Positions 1 through 8,621 of a DNA stretch of 64,000 bases are shown here, piece after piece. The notes beneath the pieces were generated by a model, which searched no databases, was not told the DNA's origin, and saw only the letters and a program-made list of their open reading frames with translations. The stretch covers positions 434,001-498,000 of the forward strand of contig CAVQYQ010000005.1 of the NCBI GenBank assembly GCA_963718195.1, given 5' to 3'. Position numbers and translations under genes: made by a program. This stretch comes from MADRE3 sp963718195. GTDB lineage: Bacteria > Desulfobacterota > Desulfobulbia > Desulfobulbales > Desulfocapsaceae. How positions within the stretch are numbered: the stretch's first letter is position 1; the number at the start of each line of letters is the position of its first letter.

Positions 1-2
1 TT

Positions 3-545
3 GTATCTGGGCTGAGAGCTCCACAGTCTGTTAACGTTATTAACAGCCTGTTCAAGAACCATCTGGAGGACCTCATCGGCAGCGGCAAAAATTCTCTTGG
101 TGACGTTGTTACAGAACTTTTCGGGAAAGGTGGTGTTGCGCGCTCAGAAATATGGTTTACCGGTGAGATCTCAGATCTGTTGAAATCAGCAAAAACTAAA
201 AAAGTTATCGATCATATTCTAGAGAACATGATCGAACAGTTGCTGGAAAAACCGGTTGGCCGGCTCGCTAACCTGGTTCCTGCGGGTGTCAGGGACGGCC
301 TGTACAAGTCACTGCAGCAAATGGCAACTAAAATGCTCACCTCTGAAGTTCCGGGAATCGTAAAATCCCTGAACATCAGAAAAATTGTAACGGATAGAAT
401 CGATTCATTTGATTTGTTACGGCTTGAGATGCTGCTCTTGTCAATAATGGAAGAGCAGTTCAAGTATATCAATATATTTGGCGGGCTGTTGGGATTCTTG
501 ATTGGCTCTATTAACGTGCTGTTTATAACAGGGATTCTAGGTTAG
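3..545 (+). CDS. DUF445 family membrane-associated protein, C-terminal part (5' end outside window)
   Basis: The reading frame is open from the left edge, so only the last ~180 codons are present. The product ends in the hallmark DUF445 C-terminus: a helical stretch, then LLLSIMEEQFKYINIFGG and a final hydrophobic segment (GFLIGSINVLF) that should cross the membrane. DUF445 proteins are predicted membrane-anchored coiled proteins of unknown biochemical function. No stop interrupts the frame before 543-545. The next gene is convergent on the minus strand. The family call is confident; no function is claimed. Confidence 0.8.
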   Translation, partial: VSGLRAPQSVNVINSLFKNHLEDLIGSGKNSLGDVVTELFGKGGVARSEIWFTGEISDLLKSAKTKKVIDHILENMIEQLLEKPVGRLANLVPAGVRDGLYKSLQQMATKMLTSEVPGIVKSLNIRKIVTDRIDSFDLLRLEMLLLSIMEEQFKYINIFGGLLGFLIGSINVLFITGILG

Positions 546-619
546 CAAAAAAATGTGACGGCGCCACGGGATGATCCATAACTGCATATTTTCACTGAAG
601 AAAACGGGTTATCCTGTCC

Positions 620-1366
620 CTAGTGTGCCTTTTTTCCAATACTTGCACTATAGATGGCTGTCTCCTCAACCCCATCAACCTCGAGCAACTCATTCACTTC
701 CTGATCATAAAAAGCTGCAACCGGACAACCCCCGCAATCAATTGCCTCAGCAGCCAGAAGTACATTCTGGCAGATATGTGCAGCATCTAACAACAGGTAT
801 CTCCCCCCACGTTCGCCATACTTAGCCAGTGATCTTCTGGATACCGCAGTCCAGATTATATTTACCGCAGCTTTTTCCATGAAACGCTGGTTAAGAAAAG
901 CCCTCGAAATATCAGCTTTGAGATCGATTTCTTTTAGCGATTCAAGCTCAAAGAGTAATGGGTTTAAATGGTAAAGACCAGGAATGACCCCTTCAACGTT
1001 CTGGATTGAAAGGTACGTTTCGATCGGGTAGACGGCACCTGCCGAAGGTGCCGTCCTCAAGTAGTGCTTTCCAGCCTGCGCGGTGATCCCCTGTCCACTC
1101 CACAACAAGAAGGCAAGCTCATTGAGACCAATGGCAGAAGAGGAAAATGTTCTCAGGGAGCGCCTGTTCTGCAGCAACGGTATAATCCGTGCCTCAGAAA
1201 GACTCCATCTCGACTTCGGTAATGATATTTTGGCAGCGTTCGGGTAGGTTTTAAAGGATTCTGCTCTTCCAAGCTTACTTTGAATTGAGCCTTTCAATGA
1301 ATTTTGTCTGAGCTCAGTATCTTTTAGAAAAATTAATGATTTTGTTTTCTTCAGCGTATCACCCAT
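620..1366 (-). CDS. SagB/ThcOx-type nitroreductase-family oxidoreductase
   Basis: The product, about 248 aa, is an FMN-dependent nitroreductase-fold protein of the SagB type. Visible marks are RRSLRTFSSSAI (the RRSxRxF FMN-binding start), LLWSGQGIT, RTAPSAGAVYPIE and the C-terminal ..IYSASIGK. SagB-type enzymes include azoline dehydrogenases of peptide tailoring, but most stand-alone members have no known substrate and no cyclodehydratase is nearby. The ATG at 1366 is preferred over a TTG one codon upstream because a GGAG motif lies 7 nt before it. The start overlaps the end of rlmN by 8 bp, so the two are translationally coupled. Confidence 0.8.
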   Translation of the reverse strand: MGDTLKKTKSLIFLKDTELRQNSLKGSIQSKLGRAESFKTYPNAAKISLPKSRWSLSEARIIPLLQNRRSLRTFSSSAIGLNELAFLLWSGQGITAQAGKHYLRTAPSAGAVYPIETYLSIQNVEGVIPGLYHLNPLLFELESLKEIDLKADISRAFLNQRFMEKAAVNIIWTAVSRRSLAKYGERGGRYLLLDAAHICQNVLLAAEAIDCGGCPVAAFYDQEVNELLEVDGVEETAIYSASIGKKAH

Positions 1367-2423
1367 CAACTATCTCCTGATTTTTTCCAGCCAGCTGTCC
1401 GCACGCTGCCGCTATGTCAGAGCCCCTGCTGCTTCTTATGAAGACAGAGTAATGGTGGTTTCTCAGTATATCCTGGAAGGCAAGAATCCGTTCGCGCGAA
1501 GATGATCTGTATGGAATACCATCGACTTCATTAAAAGCGAGTAAATTAATTTTACACGGTATTCCTCTGAGAATCCTGGCACATGTACGGGCATCCCGGT
1601 CAGAATCATTAACACCATCGAGGAGCACATACTCAAACATTATTCTCTTTCGTTTCTGAATCGGATAATCCCTGCAGGCCTGAAGCAGTTTTTCAAGGGG
1701 ATATTTTTTATTAACAGGCATCAACATATTTCTGGTTTCATTGTCAACAGCGTGAAGCGAGATTGCCAGATTGACGTTGGAGTTATTACCTAATATCCCC
1801 ATATTTTTGATGATCCCGCAGGTTGACACGGTAATTCTTCGGGCTGCCATATCAAGCCCTTTTTGTTCGGTCAGTATCGACAGTGATGACAACAAGTTGT
1901 CGATGTTATTGAGTGGTTCACCCATACCCATAAATACGACATTGGTGACGCTGCGTGGACCGATGAGATTTTCTTCCGGTTCATTGAGCAGAAAATCTCG
2001 GACTGAGCATACCTGATTGACAATTTCAGAAGGTGTAAGATTCCTGACTAAGCCCATCGTTCCAGTCTTGCAAAAAGAACAATTCATCGCACAACCAACC
2101 TGGGATGAAATACAGAGTGTATTGCGATCGGACTCAGGAATGAGAACCGACTCAATAATCTTTCCATCGGAAAGCTTAAACCCGAACTTGACGCAGCCAT
2201 CCTCGGATCGCTCAATGAGAGGAGCGGAAAAGGAGGAAATATACGCATGATCCTCAAGGACTGATCTAAAGGATTTTGCCAGATCAGTCATTTCAGAAAA
2301 ACATGTTATTCCTGGCCTATAAATCCATGACATTATCTGACGTCCGCGAAAAGCTGGCTGGCCAAGCGATTCCACGTAGGTGATAAGACCGTTCTGGTCT
2401 AAATTTTTGATGTCAGTTTTCAC
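1359..2423 (-). CDS. rlmN: Dual-specificity 23S rRNA/tRNA adenine-C2 methyltransferase RlmN
   Basis: Radical SAM methyltransferase that makes 2-methyladenosine at 23S rRNA A2503 and at A37 of some tRNAs. The 354 aa length is usual. The 4Fe-4S motif CxxxCxxC is Cys111, Cys115 and Cys118 (GCAMNCSFCKTG). GMGEPLNN follows, and the late SDIAAACGQL carries the conserved C-terminal cysteine that forms the methyl-carrying intermediate. Translation starts at GTG, which overlaps the TGA of the upstream radical SAM frame (GTGA), so the two genes were an operon. Confidence 0.97.
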   Translation of the reverse strand: MKTDIKNLDQNGLITYVESLGQPAFRGRQIMSWIYRPGITCFSEMTDLAKSFRSVLEDHAYISSFSAPLIERSEDGCVKFGFKLSDGKIIESVLIPESDRNTLCISSQVGCAMNCSFCKTGTMGLVRNLTPSEIVNQVCSVRDFLLNEPEENLIGPRSVTNVVFMGMGEPLNNIDNLLSSLSILTEQKGLDMAARRITVSTCGIIKNMGILGNNSNVNLAISLHAVDNETRNMLMPVNKKYPLEKLLQACRDYPIQKRKRIMFEYVLLDGVNDSDRDARTCARILRGIPCKINLLAFNEVDGIPYRSSSRERILAFQDILRNHHYSVFIRSSRGSDIAAACGQLAGKNQEIVDG

Positions 2424-3290
2424 AATGTTCTCAACCGATCCGAGACAAGATCTCTATATCCACCGATAGCCCCGTCAATTTCAGAGAGTATTCTCGTTTT
2501 ATCACGTGCAAGTCTGCCTGAGATGGGCAAATAGTTTGAACTGTGGTTTGCCATGAACTGGACTCTGTCAACTTTCAGAGATTTCACCAGCGTTCGTAAT
2601 TCCTTGAGAATAGCAGGTGCGTCTGGAATAAGAACACTGTTGTTCGCATACCGCCTGGGCAATTGGTGTGTTATCAAGAATCATCAATGTCAATGCAGCA
2701 ATCTGGTTCGGGCCTACCTTGTTGAGTAAAGCAGCGGTTGCAAGCGCGTGTTTCATTGAACGTGCAACGCCACCAATACCGAGGATGACTGAGGTGGAAA
2801 GGAAAATTCCGGCATTCATAACTTTCCGGCCGGCCGCTGCCAGGGTTTCTCTTGTTTCCCCCTTCTTTATTGCTGCAAGCACATGGTCGTCTCCACTTTC
2901 AACCCCAAGATAGATTCTGCTGAGCCCAAGATCCTTTAATGCTCTCAATTCAGAAAGAGACTTGGTCCTGATCGCTTTTCCATTACCGTACAGAGCAATT
3001 CTGTTCACCTGGGGCAGCCGTGTTTTGATCGTTCGAAAAAGACGCTCAAGTCTGTGTTGAGGCAGGATGAGTACGTCACCGTCAGCCAGAAAAACCCGCT
3101 TCTGTCGCGCACAGTGGCGAGCGGCAAATTCTATATCCTGATTTATGGTTAGATCATCTTTAATCCGGAATTCAACATCCTTATAGGTCCCGCAAAAAGT
3201 ACAGTGATTATGGGAGCAGCCCACCGTGACCTGTAGAATTATAGATGACGCTTCGCTCGGTGGTCGAATAATGATTCCTTCGTAATGCAT
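2420..3290 (-). pseudogene. Radical SAM protein (Elp3/YgiQ-like small family) broken by a frameshift
   Basis: Two overlapping minus-strand frames together make one ~290-residue radical SAM protein. The first (start 3290) carries the cluster motif GCSHNHCTFCGTYKD (CxxxxCxxC) and IYLGVESGDD, and runs well to TLMILDNTPIAQ. The second (to 2420) supplies the expected tail: VLIPDAPAILKELR, NHSSNYLPISGRL and the final ..SDRLRTL. The switch falls around 2630-2665 and corresponds to one extra base (or two lost). Members of this family usually end with N-H-A-S-N-Y-L-P, so both halves belong together. It is either a recent frameshift or a sequence error. Function unknown. Confidence 0.8.
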
Positions 3291-3301
3291 TATCTCGACT
3301 G

Positions 3302-4387
3302 TTATGCTGGGTGGGCAGCTTCAAAGTCCTTCATGAATGATACAAGTTTATGAACCCCTTCAATAGGAAAGGCGTTATAAATAGATGCCCGACAACCTCC
3401 AATCGATCGATGTCCCTTGAGCCCTAGTAGACCAGAAGTTGCTGCCTCTGCAACAAAGGTGCTCTCCAGCTCAGCAGAAGGAAGGTTAAAGGAGACGTTC
3501 ATAGTGGAACGGGATTGCACTTCTGCGTGCCCCCGGTAATAGGGGGTTTGATCAATTGCATCGTAAAGCAGGGCAGCCTTCTTTTCATTATGCTTTTCCA
3601 TGACTTCAACACCACCCATACTGTCGAGCCACTTGAGAACTTCATTCACCACGTAAATAGCAAAGCAGGGTGGGGTGTTGAACATGGAACGCTTCTCGGC
3701 GTGTGTCTTGTATTGCAACATGGTCGGGATGGTTGATGGACATAGTTCAAGCAGCTCATTTCTGACAATGACGATGGTAACACCCGCAGGTCCCAGATTC
3801 TTTTGAGCTCCGGCGAAGATCAGTCCGAATCTGCTGACATCTATTTTACGGGATAGTATGTCTGATGACATATCGCTTATCAGCATTGGTCCGGAATCAG
3901 GAAAAGACGGAAATTGGGTGCCATATATCGTATTGTTAGAAACAAGATAAAGATATTGGACATCATCTGGCACCTCGTACTCTCCGTGGTCGGGAACACG
4001 GTTGAATTTCACCTCTTCACTGGAGTAGGCAACGGTAATGTTGCCAAATGACTGGGCTTCTTTTATCGACTTTTTGGCCCATGTGCCAGTATTGAGATAG
4101 GCAGCACTCTTGCCAGGGCCGAGTAGATTCATGGGTACCATGTAGAACTGGCTTGAAGCACCGCCCTGGAGAAAAAGCACGCTGTAATTGTCGGGGATGT
4201 CCATCAATTTCCGCAATAATAATTCAGCGTTGTCAATGATTGCCATGAATTCCTTCGAACGGTGACTCATTTCAATAAGTCCCATGCCGACACCTTGATA
4301 ATCAACAAGGTCACGGGCCGCCTGTTGCAAAACATCAAATGGGAGGACCGCTGGTCCGGGATTAAAATTGAAAACTCTTTCTGTCAT
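3302..4387 (-). CDS. serC: Phosphoserine aminotransferase SerC
   Basis: PLP-dependent class V aminotransferase converting 3-phosphohydroxypyruvate plus glutamate to O-phosphoserine, and also acting in pyridoxal phosphate synthesis. The length is the typical 361 aa. The N-terminal FNFNPGPAVLP, the GGASSQFYMVPMNL stretch, the PLP-lysine segment FAGAQKNLGPAGV and the C-terminal GGCRASIYNAFP are all diagnostic of SerC. The gene lies just upstream of the disrupted radical SAM gene with an 11 bp gap. Confidence 0.97.
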   Translation of the reverse strand: MTERVFNFNPGPAVLPFDVLQQAARDLVDYQGVGMGLIEMSHRSKEFMAIIDNAELLLRKLMDIPDNYSVLFLQGGASSQFYMVPMNLLGPGKSAAYLNTGTWAKKSIKEAQSFGNITVAYSSEEVKFNRVPDHGEYEVPDDVQYLYLVSNNTIYGTQFPSFPDSGPMLISDMSSDILSRKIDVSRFGLIFAGAQKNLGPAGVTIVIVRNELLELCPSTIPTMLQYKTHAEKRSMFNTPPCFAIYVVNEVLKWLDSMGGVEVMEKHNEKKAALLYDAIDQTPYYRGHAEVQSRSTMNVSFNLPSAELESTFVAEAATSGLLGLKGHRSIGGCRASIYNAFPIEGVHKLVSFMKDFEAAHPA

Positions 4388-4460
4388 AATAAAATAACTC
4401 CCTTATCTGAGATCTGAGAAATATGTTGCTCGATTATCGCCTGAAACAGGAATCCTGCCA

Positions 4461-4943
4461 TTAAGAAGGATGGTTTGATTGCTGCCTGATCGCTTCATAT
4501 AAAACAATTCCTGCAGTCATTGCAAGATTGAGGCTCCGTATATGGTCATTTGGCATGGGCAGGGTGAAACACAGATCACTATAAGTCGATCGTATTTCCT
4601 CAGACAGACCTTTCGTCTCTTTGCCAAATATCAGGAAGTCCCCAGGCTTATAAAGGGCCTCAGTGTAGGATATTTGTACCTTGGTTGTAAATAATTTAAA
4701 CTTCTCTTCATCACGTGCTTGCGCAAATTCCTCAAAACTCTGCCACTGCTCAATGGCGACATAATTCCAATAATCCAGCCCTGCCCGCTTAACATGCTTG
4801 TCATCAACCGAAAAGCCAAGTGGGTGTATGAGGTGCAGCGTGGTGTTGGTCGCTCCGCAGAGCCGTGCAATGGAGCCTGTGTTTGGCGGTATTTCAGGCT
4901 CTACAAGGACAATATTGAAACTTGGATTAAATTCTTCATTCAT
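4461..4943 (-). CDS. trmL: tRNA (cytidine(34)-2'-O)-methyltransferase TrmL
   Basis: SPOUT-class methyltransferase of about 160 aa that 2'-O-methylates the wobble base of some leucine tRNAs in the E. coli homologue. Visible motifs: NIVLVEPEIPPNTGSIARLC (motif 1), FGKETKGL (motif 2) and LPMPNDHIRSLNLAMTAGI (motif 3, the knotted SAM site). The frame extends upstream to 5066, but the extra ~40 residues are cysteine-rich and not family-like, so I start at the ATG giving MNEEFNPSF. It is divergent from the ComEA-like gene. Confidence 0.9.
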   Translation of the reverse strand: MNEEFNPSFNIVLVEPEIPPNTGSIARLCGATNTTLHLIHPLGFSVDDKHVKRAGLDYWNYVAIEQWQSFEEFAQARDEEKFKLFTTKVQISYTEALYKPGDFLIFGKETKGLSEEIRSTYSDLCFTLPMPNDHIRSLNLAMTAGIVLYEAIRQQSNHPS

Positions 4944-5183
4944 AATAAATCGCCAGCTCTTCTTAAACCGCAAGAACTGCTTTATACAGCCAGAACAAAA
5001 ACTCAACAAGTTTTTAATGTAATTTTGGCAAAGATAAAGGTTTCTGTGTATAGTCCGATGGATCATTTCTTAATGAACATCGGGTTACACGAATAATTGG
5101 ATACAATGCAAGCAACCATCTCGAATATAAAGTAAATATATCATATTTACTGTACCTTTTTTCAACAATCATCGCATGTCCCC

Positions 5184-5633
5184 ATGACACCTGAACAATC
5201 TATTGTCAAGATAAAGAGAAGCGATTCTCAACCACACGATCCAATAATTTACATACTCATAGTCCTTTGTCTGGCAATTGTTTATAGCTCCTGGCCAGCC
5301 AACAACCCAAATCAAAATCATTCTTCATCGTTAGGCCATCATCGGTTGATCTGGGATAATTATGCGTTTGTAATCTCAAACGGTGAACATCCACCGGAAA
5401 CCAACCAGTTGCCTGCGCATAAGGCACCGTTTTTATTTCAAAATATTAACGTTAACCAATCAGATTCCGCTCTTCTTCAGATTATACCTGGTATTGGCCC
5501 TGAACTTGCTCAGCGAATTATCGAAAAACGTGATGAACTTGGTGGATTTTCAATGCCAGAGCAATTGCTCAGCGTTTCTGGGATTGGCAATAAACGTAAA
5601 GAGAAACTTATAGAATGGTTGGCCTTTGAGTAA
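5184..5633 (+). CDS. ComEA-like helix-hairpin-helix protein with one membrane segment
   Basis: The product is 149 aa. Residues ~20-38 (IIYILIVLCLAIVYSSW) form a membrane anchor. The C-terminal ~60 residues carry two helix-hairpin-helix motifs (LLQIIPGIGPELAQRIIEKR and LLSVSGIGNKRKEKL), as in ComEA, the DNA receptor for natural transformation. The fold predicts non-specific double-stranded DNA binding outside the inner membrane. The stop codon overlaps the TTG start of miaA. No other competence genes are adjacent; comM/yifB lies 28 kb away. A role in DNA uptake is inference. Confidence 0.8.
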   Translation: MTPEQSIVKIKRSDSQPHDPIIYILIVLCLAIVYSSWPANNPNQNHSSSLGHHRLIWDNYAFVISNGEHPPETNQLPAHKAPFLFQNINVNQSDSALLQIIPGIGPELAQRIIEKRDELGGFSMPEQLLSVSGIGNKRKEKLIEWLAFE

Positions 5634-6579
5634 CGACGAATTCTCACAATTAATCAGTCGTCCGGTTCTTGTTCTCATTGGACCGACAGCAATTGGTAAA
5701 ACCGAACTATCTCTTGAGCTCGCGGAAAGACTCAATTGCGAAATTATCAGTGTCGATTCAATGCAGGTGTACCGATATATGGATATCGGAACGGCTAAGA
5801 TTCCTCTGCAGGAGAGGCGGTCCATCCCGCATCATCTCATAGATATCATCAACCCGGATGAACATTATGATGCTGTCCAGTTCGCCGGTGATTGCCTGCA
5901 AAAAATAAAAGAGATACATAGTCGCACTGCTGTTCCCTTGATTACCGGCGGAACAGGGCTTTACCTTCGTTCCCTTAAAGAGGGATTCTTCAGTAATGCT
6001 CCCTCCGATCCACAAATCCGCAATGCCCTTTTGGTGCGGCTGGGAAATGAAGGTGTTAATTCACTTTATGAACAATTAGCCACATGTGACCGTATAAGCG
6101 CTGATAAAATTCACATGAATGACACATCACGGGTGATCAGGGCCCTTGAGGTTTATCTCTCAACAGGGATACCGCTGTCAATTCACCAGCGAAACCAATC
6201 ACCACCGGCAGCTGTTTTCAAGAATATGCTTACTATAGGGTTGACCTGTGAGCGGACAACACTTTATGAAAGAATTAACCAGCGAAGCATTAAGATACTT
6301 GAAGATGGATTGGAAAGGGAAGTCAAAGCTCTTCTTGACAGGGGGTACTCACCGGAGCTCAAGTCTATGCAATCAATCGGCTACCGACACATGGTTCGCT
6401 ATTTATCAGGCAGTTGGTCAACAGAAGAATTGATCACAAACCTCGCCAGGGATACCCGCCGATATGCCAAACGGCAGTACACCTGGTTTAACAGGGATGC
6501 ATCAATAGAATGGTTTAGTAGAAATGAATCAGCGAGGGTTTTTTCTTTTGCTGATTCCTGGCTGAACCATATCCAATGA
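5626..6579 (+). CDS. miaA: tRNA dimethylallyltransferase MiaA
   Basis: Transfers the dimethylallyl group to A37 of tRNAs reading UNN codons, making i6A, the substrate of MiaB, which is also in this window (10318). P-loop GPTAIGKTELS near residue 20, the SVDSMQVYRYMDIGTAK box, LITGGTGLYLR and the C-terminal RRYAKRQYTWFNRD box are all present. Length is the usual 317 aa. The start is TTG at 5626, within the last codons of the preceding gene; no ATG lies nearby before the P-loop. Translational coupling is likely. Confidence 0.95.
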   Translation: MSNDEFSQLISRPVLVLIGPTAIGKTELSLELAERLNCEIISVDSMQVYRYMDIGTAKIPLQERRSIPHHLIDIINPDEHYDAVQFAGDCLQKIKEIHSRTAVPLITGGTGLYLRSLKEGFFSNAPSDPQIRNALLVRLGNEGVNSLYEQLATCDRISADKIHMNDTSRVIRALEVYLSTGIPLSIHQRNQSPPAAVFKNMLTIGLTCERTTLYERINQRSIKILEDGLEREVKALLDRGYSPELKSMQSIGYRHMVRYLSGSWSTEELITNLARDTRRYAKRQYTWFNRDASIEWFSRNESARVFSFADSWLNHIQ

Positions 6580-6601
6580 AAACGAGTATCACCAGTTAGC
6601 A

Positions 6602-8293
6602 ATGGCCACCACTCTCCAAAAAGCAAAAATTCACCCGACAATAAAACAGCACCTGTCAAGGCAGGGGGTGACATCTGATGCGGAGATAGAACAATTTCTT
6701 TATCCAAGACTCAAGGATTTGCCCTCGCCATTTTTAATGAAGGACATGGAAAAGGCGACAAAACTGGTTTTGGAGGCAATAGAAAAAAAAGCTGACATAA
6801 CAGTATGGGGTGACTATGACGTAGATGGCATTACCGGGACGGCACTGCTTATACTTTTTTTCGAGAAACTGAATCTCAAAGTACAACACCATATTCCCAA
6901 CAGGCTTACAGAAGGGTATGGCCTCAACAGCAAGATGATCAGTAAACTCTCAAAGCGTTCAGACAAGACGAAACTTCTGATAACGGTTGATTGCGGAATT
7001 TCAAACCATGAGGAGATAGCACATGCACAGCGGTGTGGCTTCAAAGTTATTGTCACCGATCATCACAACCTTCCTGACAATCCGGTCACGGCCGACGCCA
7101 TAATAAATCCGAAACAACCATTATGCACATTTCCCTACAAAGAACTGTCCGGTGTTGGTGTCGCATTTTATCTCGCTTCCGCAATCAGATCGTCATTAAG
7201 GGACAATAAACACCATATTTCATATATAAAAAAATTAAATATGAAGTATTTTATGGACCTTGTGACCTTAGGTACCATAGCAGATGTTGTGCCGCTTACG
7301 GGTGTCAACAGGATCCTTGCCAAGGCAGGACTGGAATCATTATCATCCTTACCGATTGATGGAATAGTATCTCTTTTTGATGAACTCGGTGTTTCCCTGA
7401 ACAACCTAAACGGTGAAACGATTTCTTTTAATCTGGCACCGACCATCAACGCTGCAGGGAGGCTAGGGGAGCCCAACACCGCGCTCCTGGCACTAATCAG
7501 CAAAGGTCATGAAGCAAGACAGTTTTCCCAAAAATTGATACGTTTGAATAAAAAACGCAAAAAAATTGGTGAGAGCGACTTTGAAAAAGCGATAGGGCTC
7601 TGTCGGTCAGCCCATACCGACAAACGTAAATCTCTTGTGATAAAAGGGCCGTTTCACGATGGTTTACTTGGGATAGTTGCATCTCGACTTGTGGAACGGT
7701 TCAAGGTTCCGGCATTTGTCTGTTGCGATGACGGAAGTGGTGATCAACTGAAGGGCTCAGCACGGGCACCTGATAATTTCAATCTTTTTGACGTAATCAG
7801 TTCCTGCTCGAGATTTCTTATCAAATTTGGGGGACATGAGGCTGCCGCAGGATTTTCACTGGAAAGAATACATTTTGAAGAATTCGAAAATGCGATTAAC
7901 AACGCAGCGATTTTAGAAAATATTAATAAAAAACATAATATCGATAACTTAAGAGACAATATTGTCAAATTTCCCGTTTCTGAAGCGCTTAATTCAGAGT
8001 TGCTGGCTAATATATCGCTATTAGAGCCGTTGGGAGAGGGAAATCCTAAGCCGATATTCTTGGATGACCAGGTTCGTTTTATCTCCCGAAAGCATTTTGG
8101 CAAAAACAAAGAGCATATACGGGGCATGATTCGTGGTAAATTTGAAAATATTCCATATATTGGCTTTAACGTCGGAGAGACATTCATCAACAGTTCACAC
8201 CAGGAGAGCTATACCGTGCAATACAGTCACATGCTTGATGTATATAATAACAGGAGCAGTTGGAAGATAAAAATCGAAAAGGTTTGGCTTTAA
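6602..8293 (+). CDS. recJ: Single-stranded-DNA-specific 5'-3' exonuclease RecJ
   Basis: DHH-family nuclease acting in recombinational repair and mismatch repair. The phosphoesterase motifs are all present: GDYDVDGITGTA (motif I), DCGIS (motif II), VTDHHNLP (motif III, the DHH signature) and TLGTIADVVPL (motif IV). The DHHA1 motif FGGHEAAAGF follows, and an OB-fold-like region is at the C-terminus. The length of 563 aa fits the family. It starts 22 bp after miaA and is probably in the same transcript. Confidence 0.95.
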   Translation: MATTLQKAKIHPTIKQHLSRQGVTSDAEIEQFLYPRLKDLPSPFLMKDMEKATKLVLEAIEKKADITVWGDYDVDGITGTALLILFFEKLNLKVQHHIPNRLTEGYGLNSKMISKLSKRSDKTKLLITVDCGISNHEEIAHAQRCGFKVIVTDHHNLPDNPVTADAIINPKQPLCTFPYKELSGVGVAFYLASAIRSSLRDNKHHISYIKKLNMKYFMDLVTLGTIADVVPLTGVNRILAKAGLESLSSLPIDGIVSLFDELGVSLNNLNGETISFNLAPTINAAGRLGEPNTALLALISKGHEARQFSQKLIRLNKKRKKIGESDFEKAIGLCRSAHTDKRKSLVIKGPFHDGLLGIVASRLVERFKVPAFVCCDDGSGDQLKGSARAPDNFNLFDVISSCSRFLIKFGGHEAAAGFSLERIHFEEFENAINNAAILENINKKHNIDNLRDNIVKFPVSEALNSELLANISLLEPLGEGNPKPIFLDDQVRFISRKHFGKNKEHIRGMIRGKFENIPYIGFNVGETFINSSHQESYTVQYSHMLDVYNNRSSWKIKIEKVWL

Positions 8294-8621
8294 TATCTCG
8301 TGTTGGCCGCAGTAATTTTTTTTGAAATAGTGTTCATTCACGGCAGGTAACAACGTAACTCACAAAGAGGGGATCAACAACTGAAAGCTAAAAACAAGGG
8401 CTTCAGGTTGGAATCACACCATATATCATTATTTTACATAATATACATTATGCGACATTAAGATAATTGGTGGCACCATAATTGTCTTTTTGAATTTTAA
8501 ATTTAGTGGTATTACCCCAGTAACAACAATATTGTCCCTTTTAGGTTTGTTCTTCTACAGTCTATTAAGCGCCTATATACAATATGATAATATTGAAAAT
8601 TAAATAGCATTGGAGAATATT
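8294..8621. other. Intergenic region between recJ and purB
   Basis: This AT-rich stretch of 328 bp has no credible coding frame. It should hold the end of the recJ transcript and the promoter of purB. A ribosome binding site (GGAG at 8612-8615) sits 6 nt before the purB ATG. I found no convincing terminator hairpin, riboswitch or -35/-10 pair. Confidence 0.5.

Noticed and set aside
571..825. 84-codon plus-strand frame after DUF445
   Set aside because: It overlaps the SagB-type gene on the other strand and has no family features.
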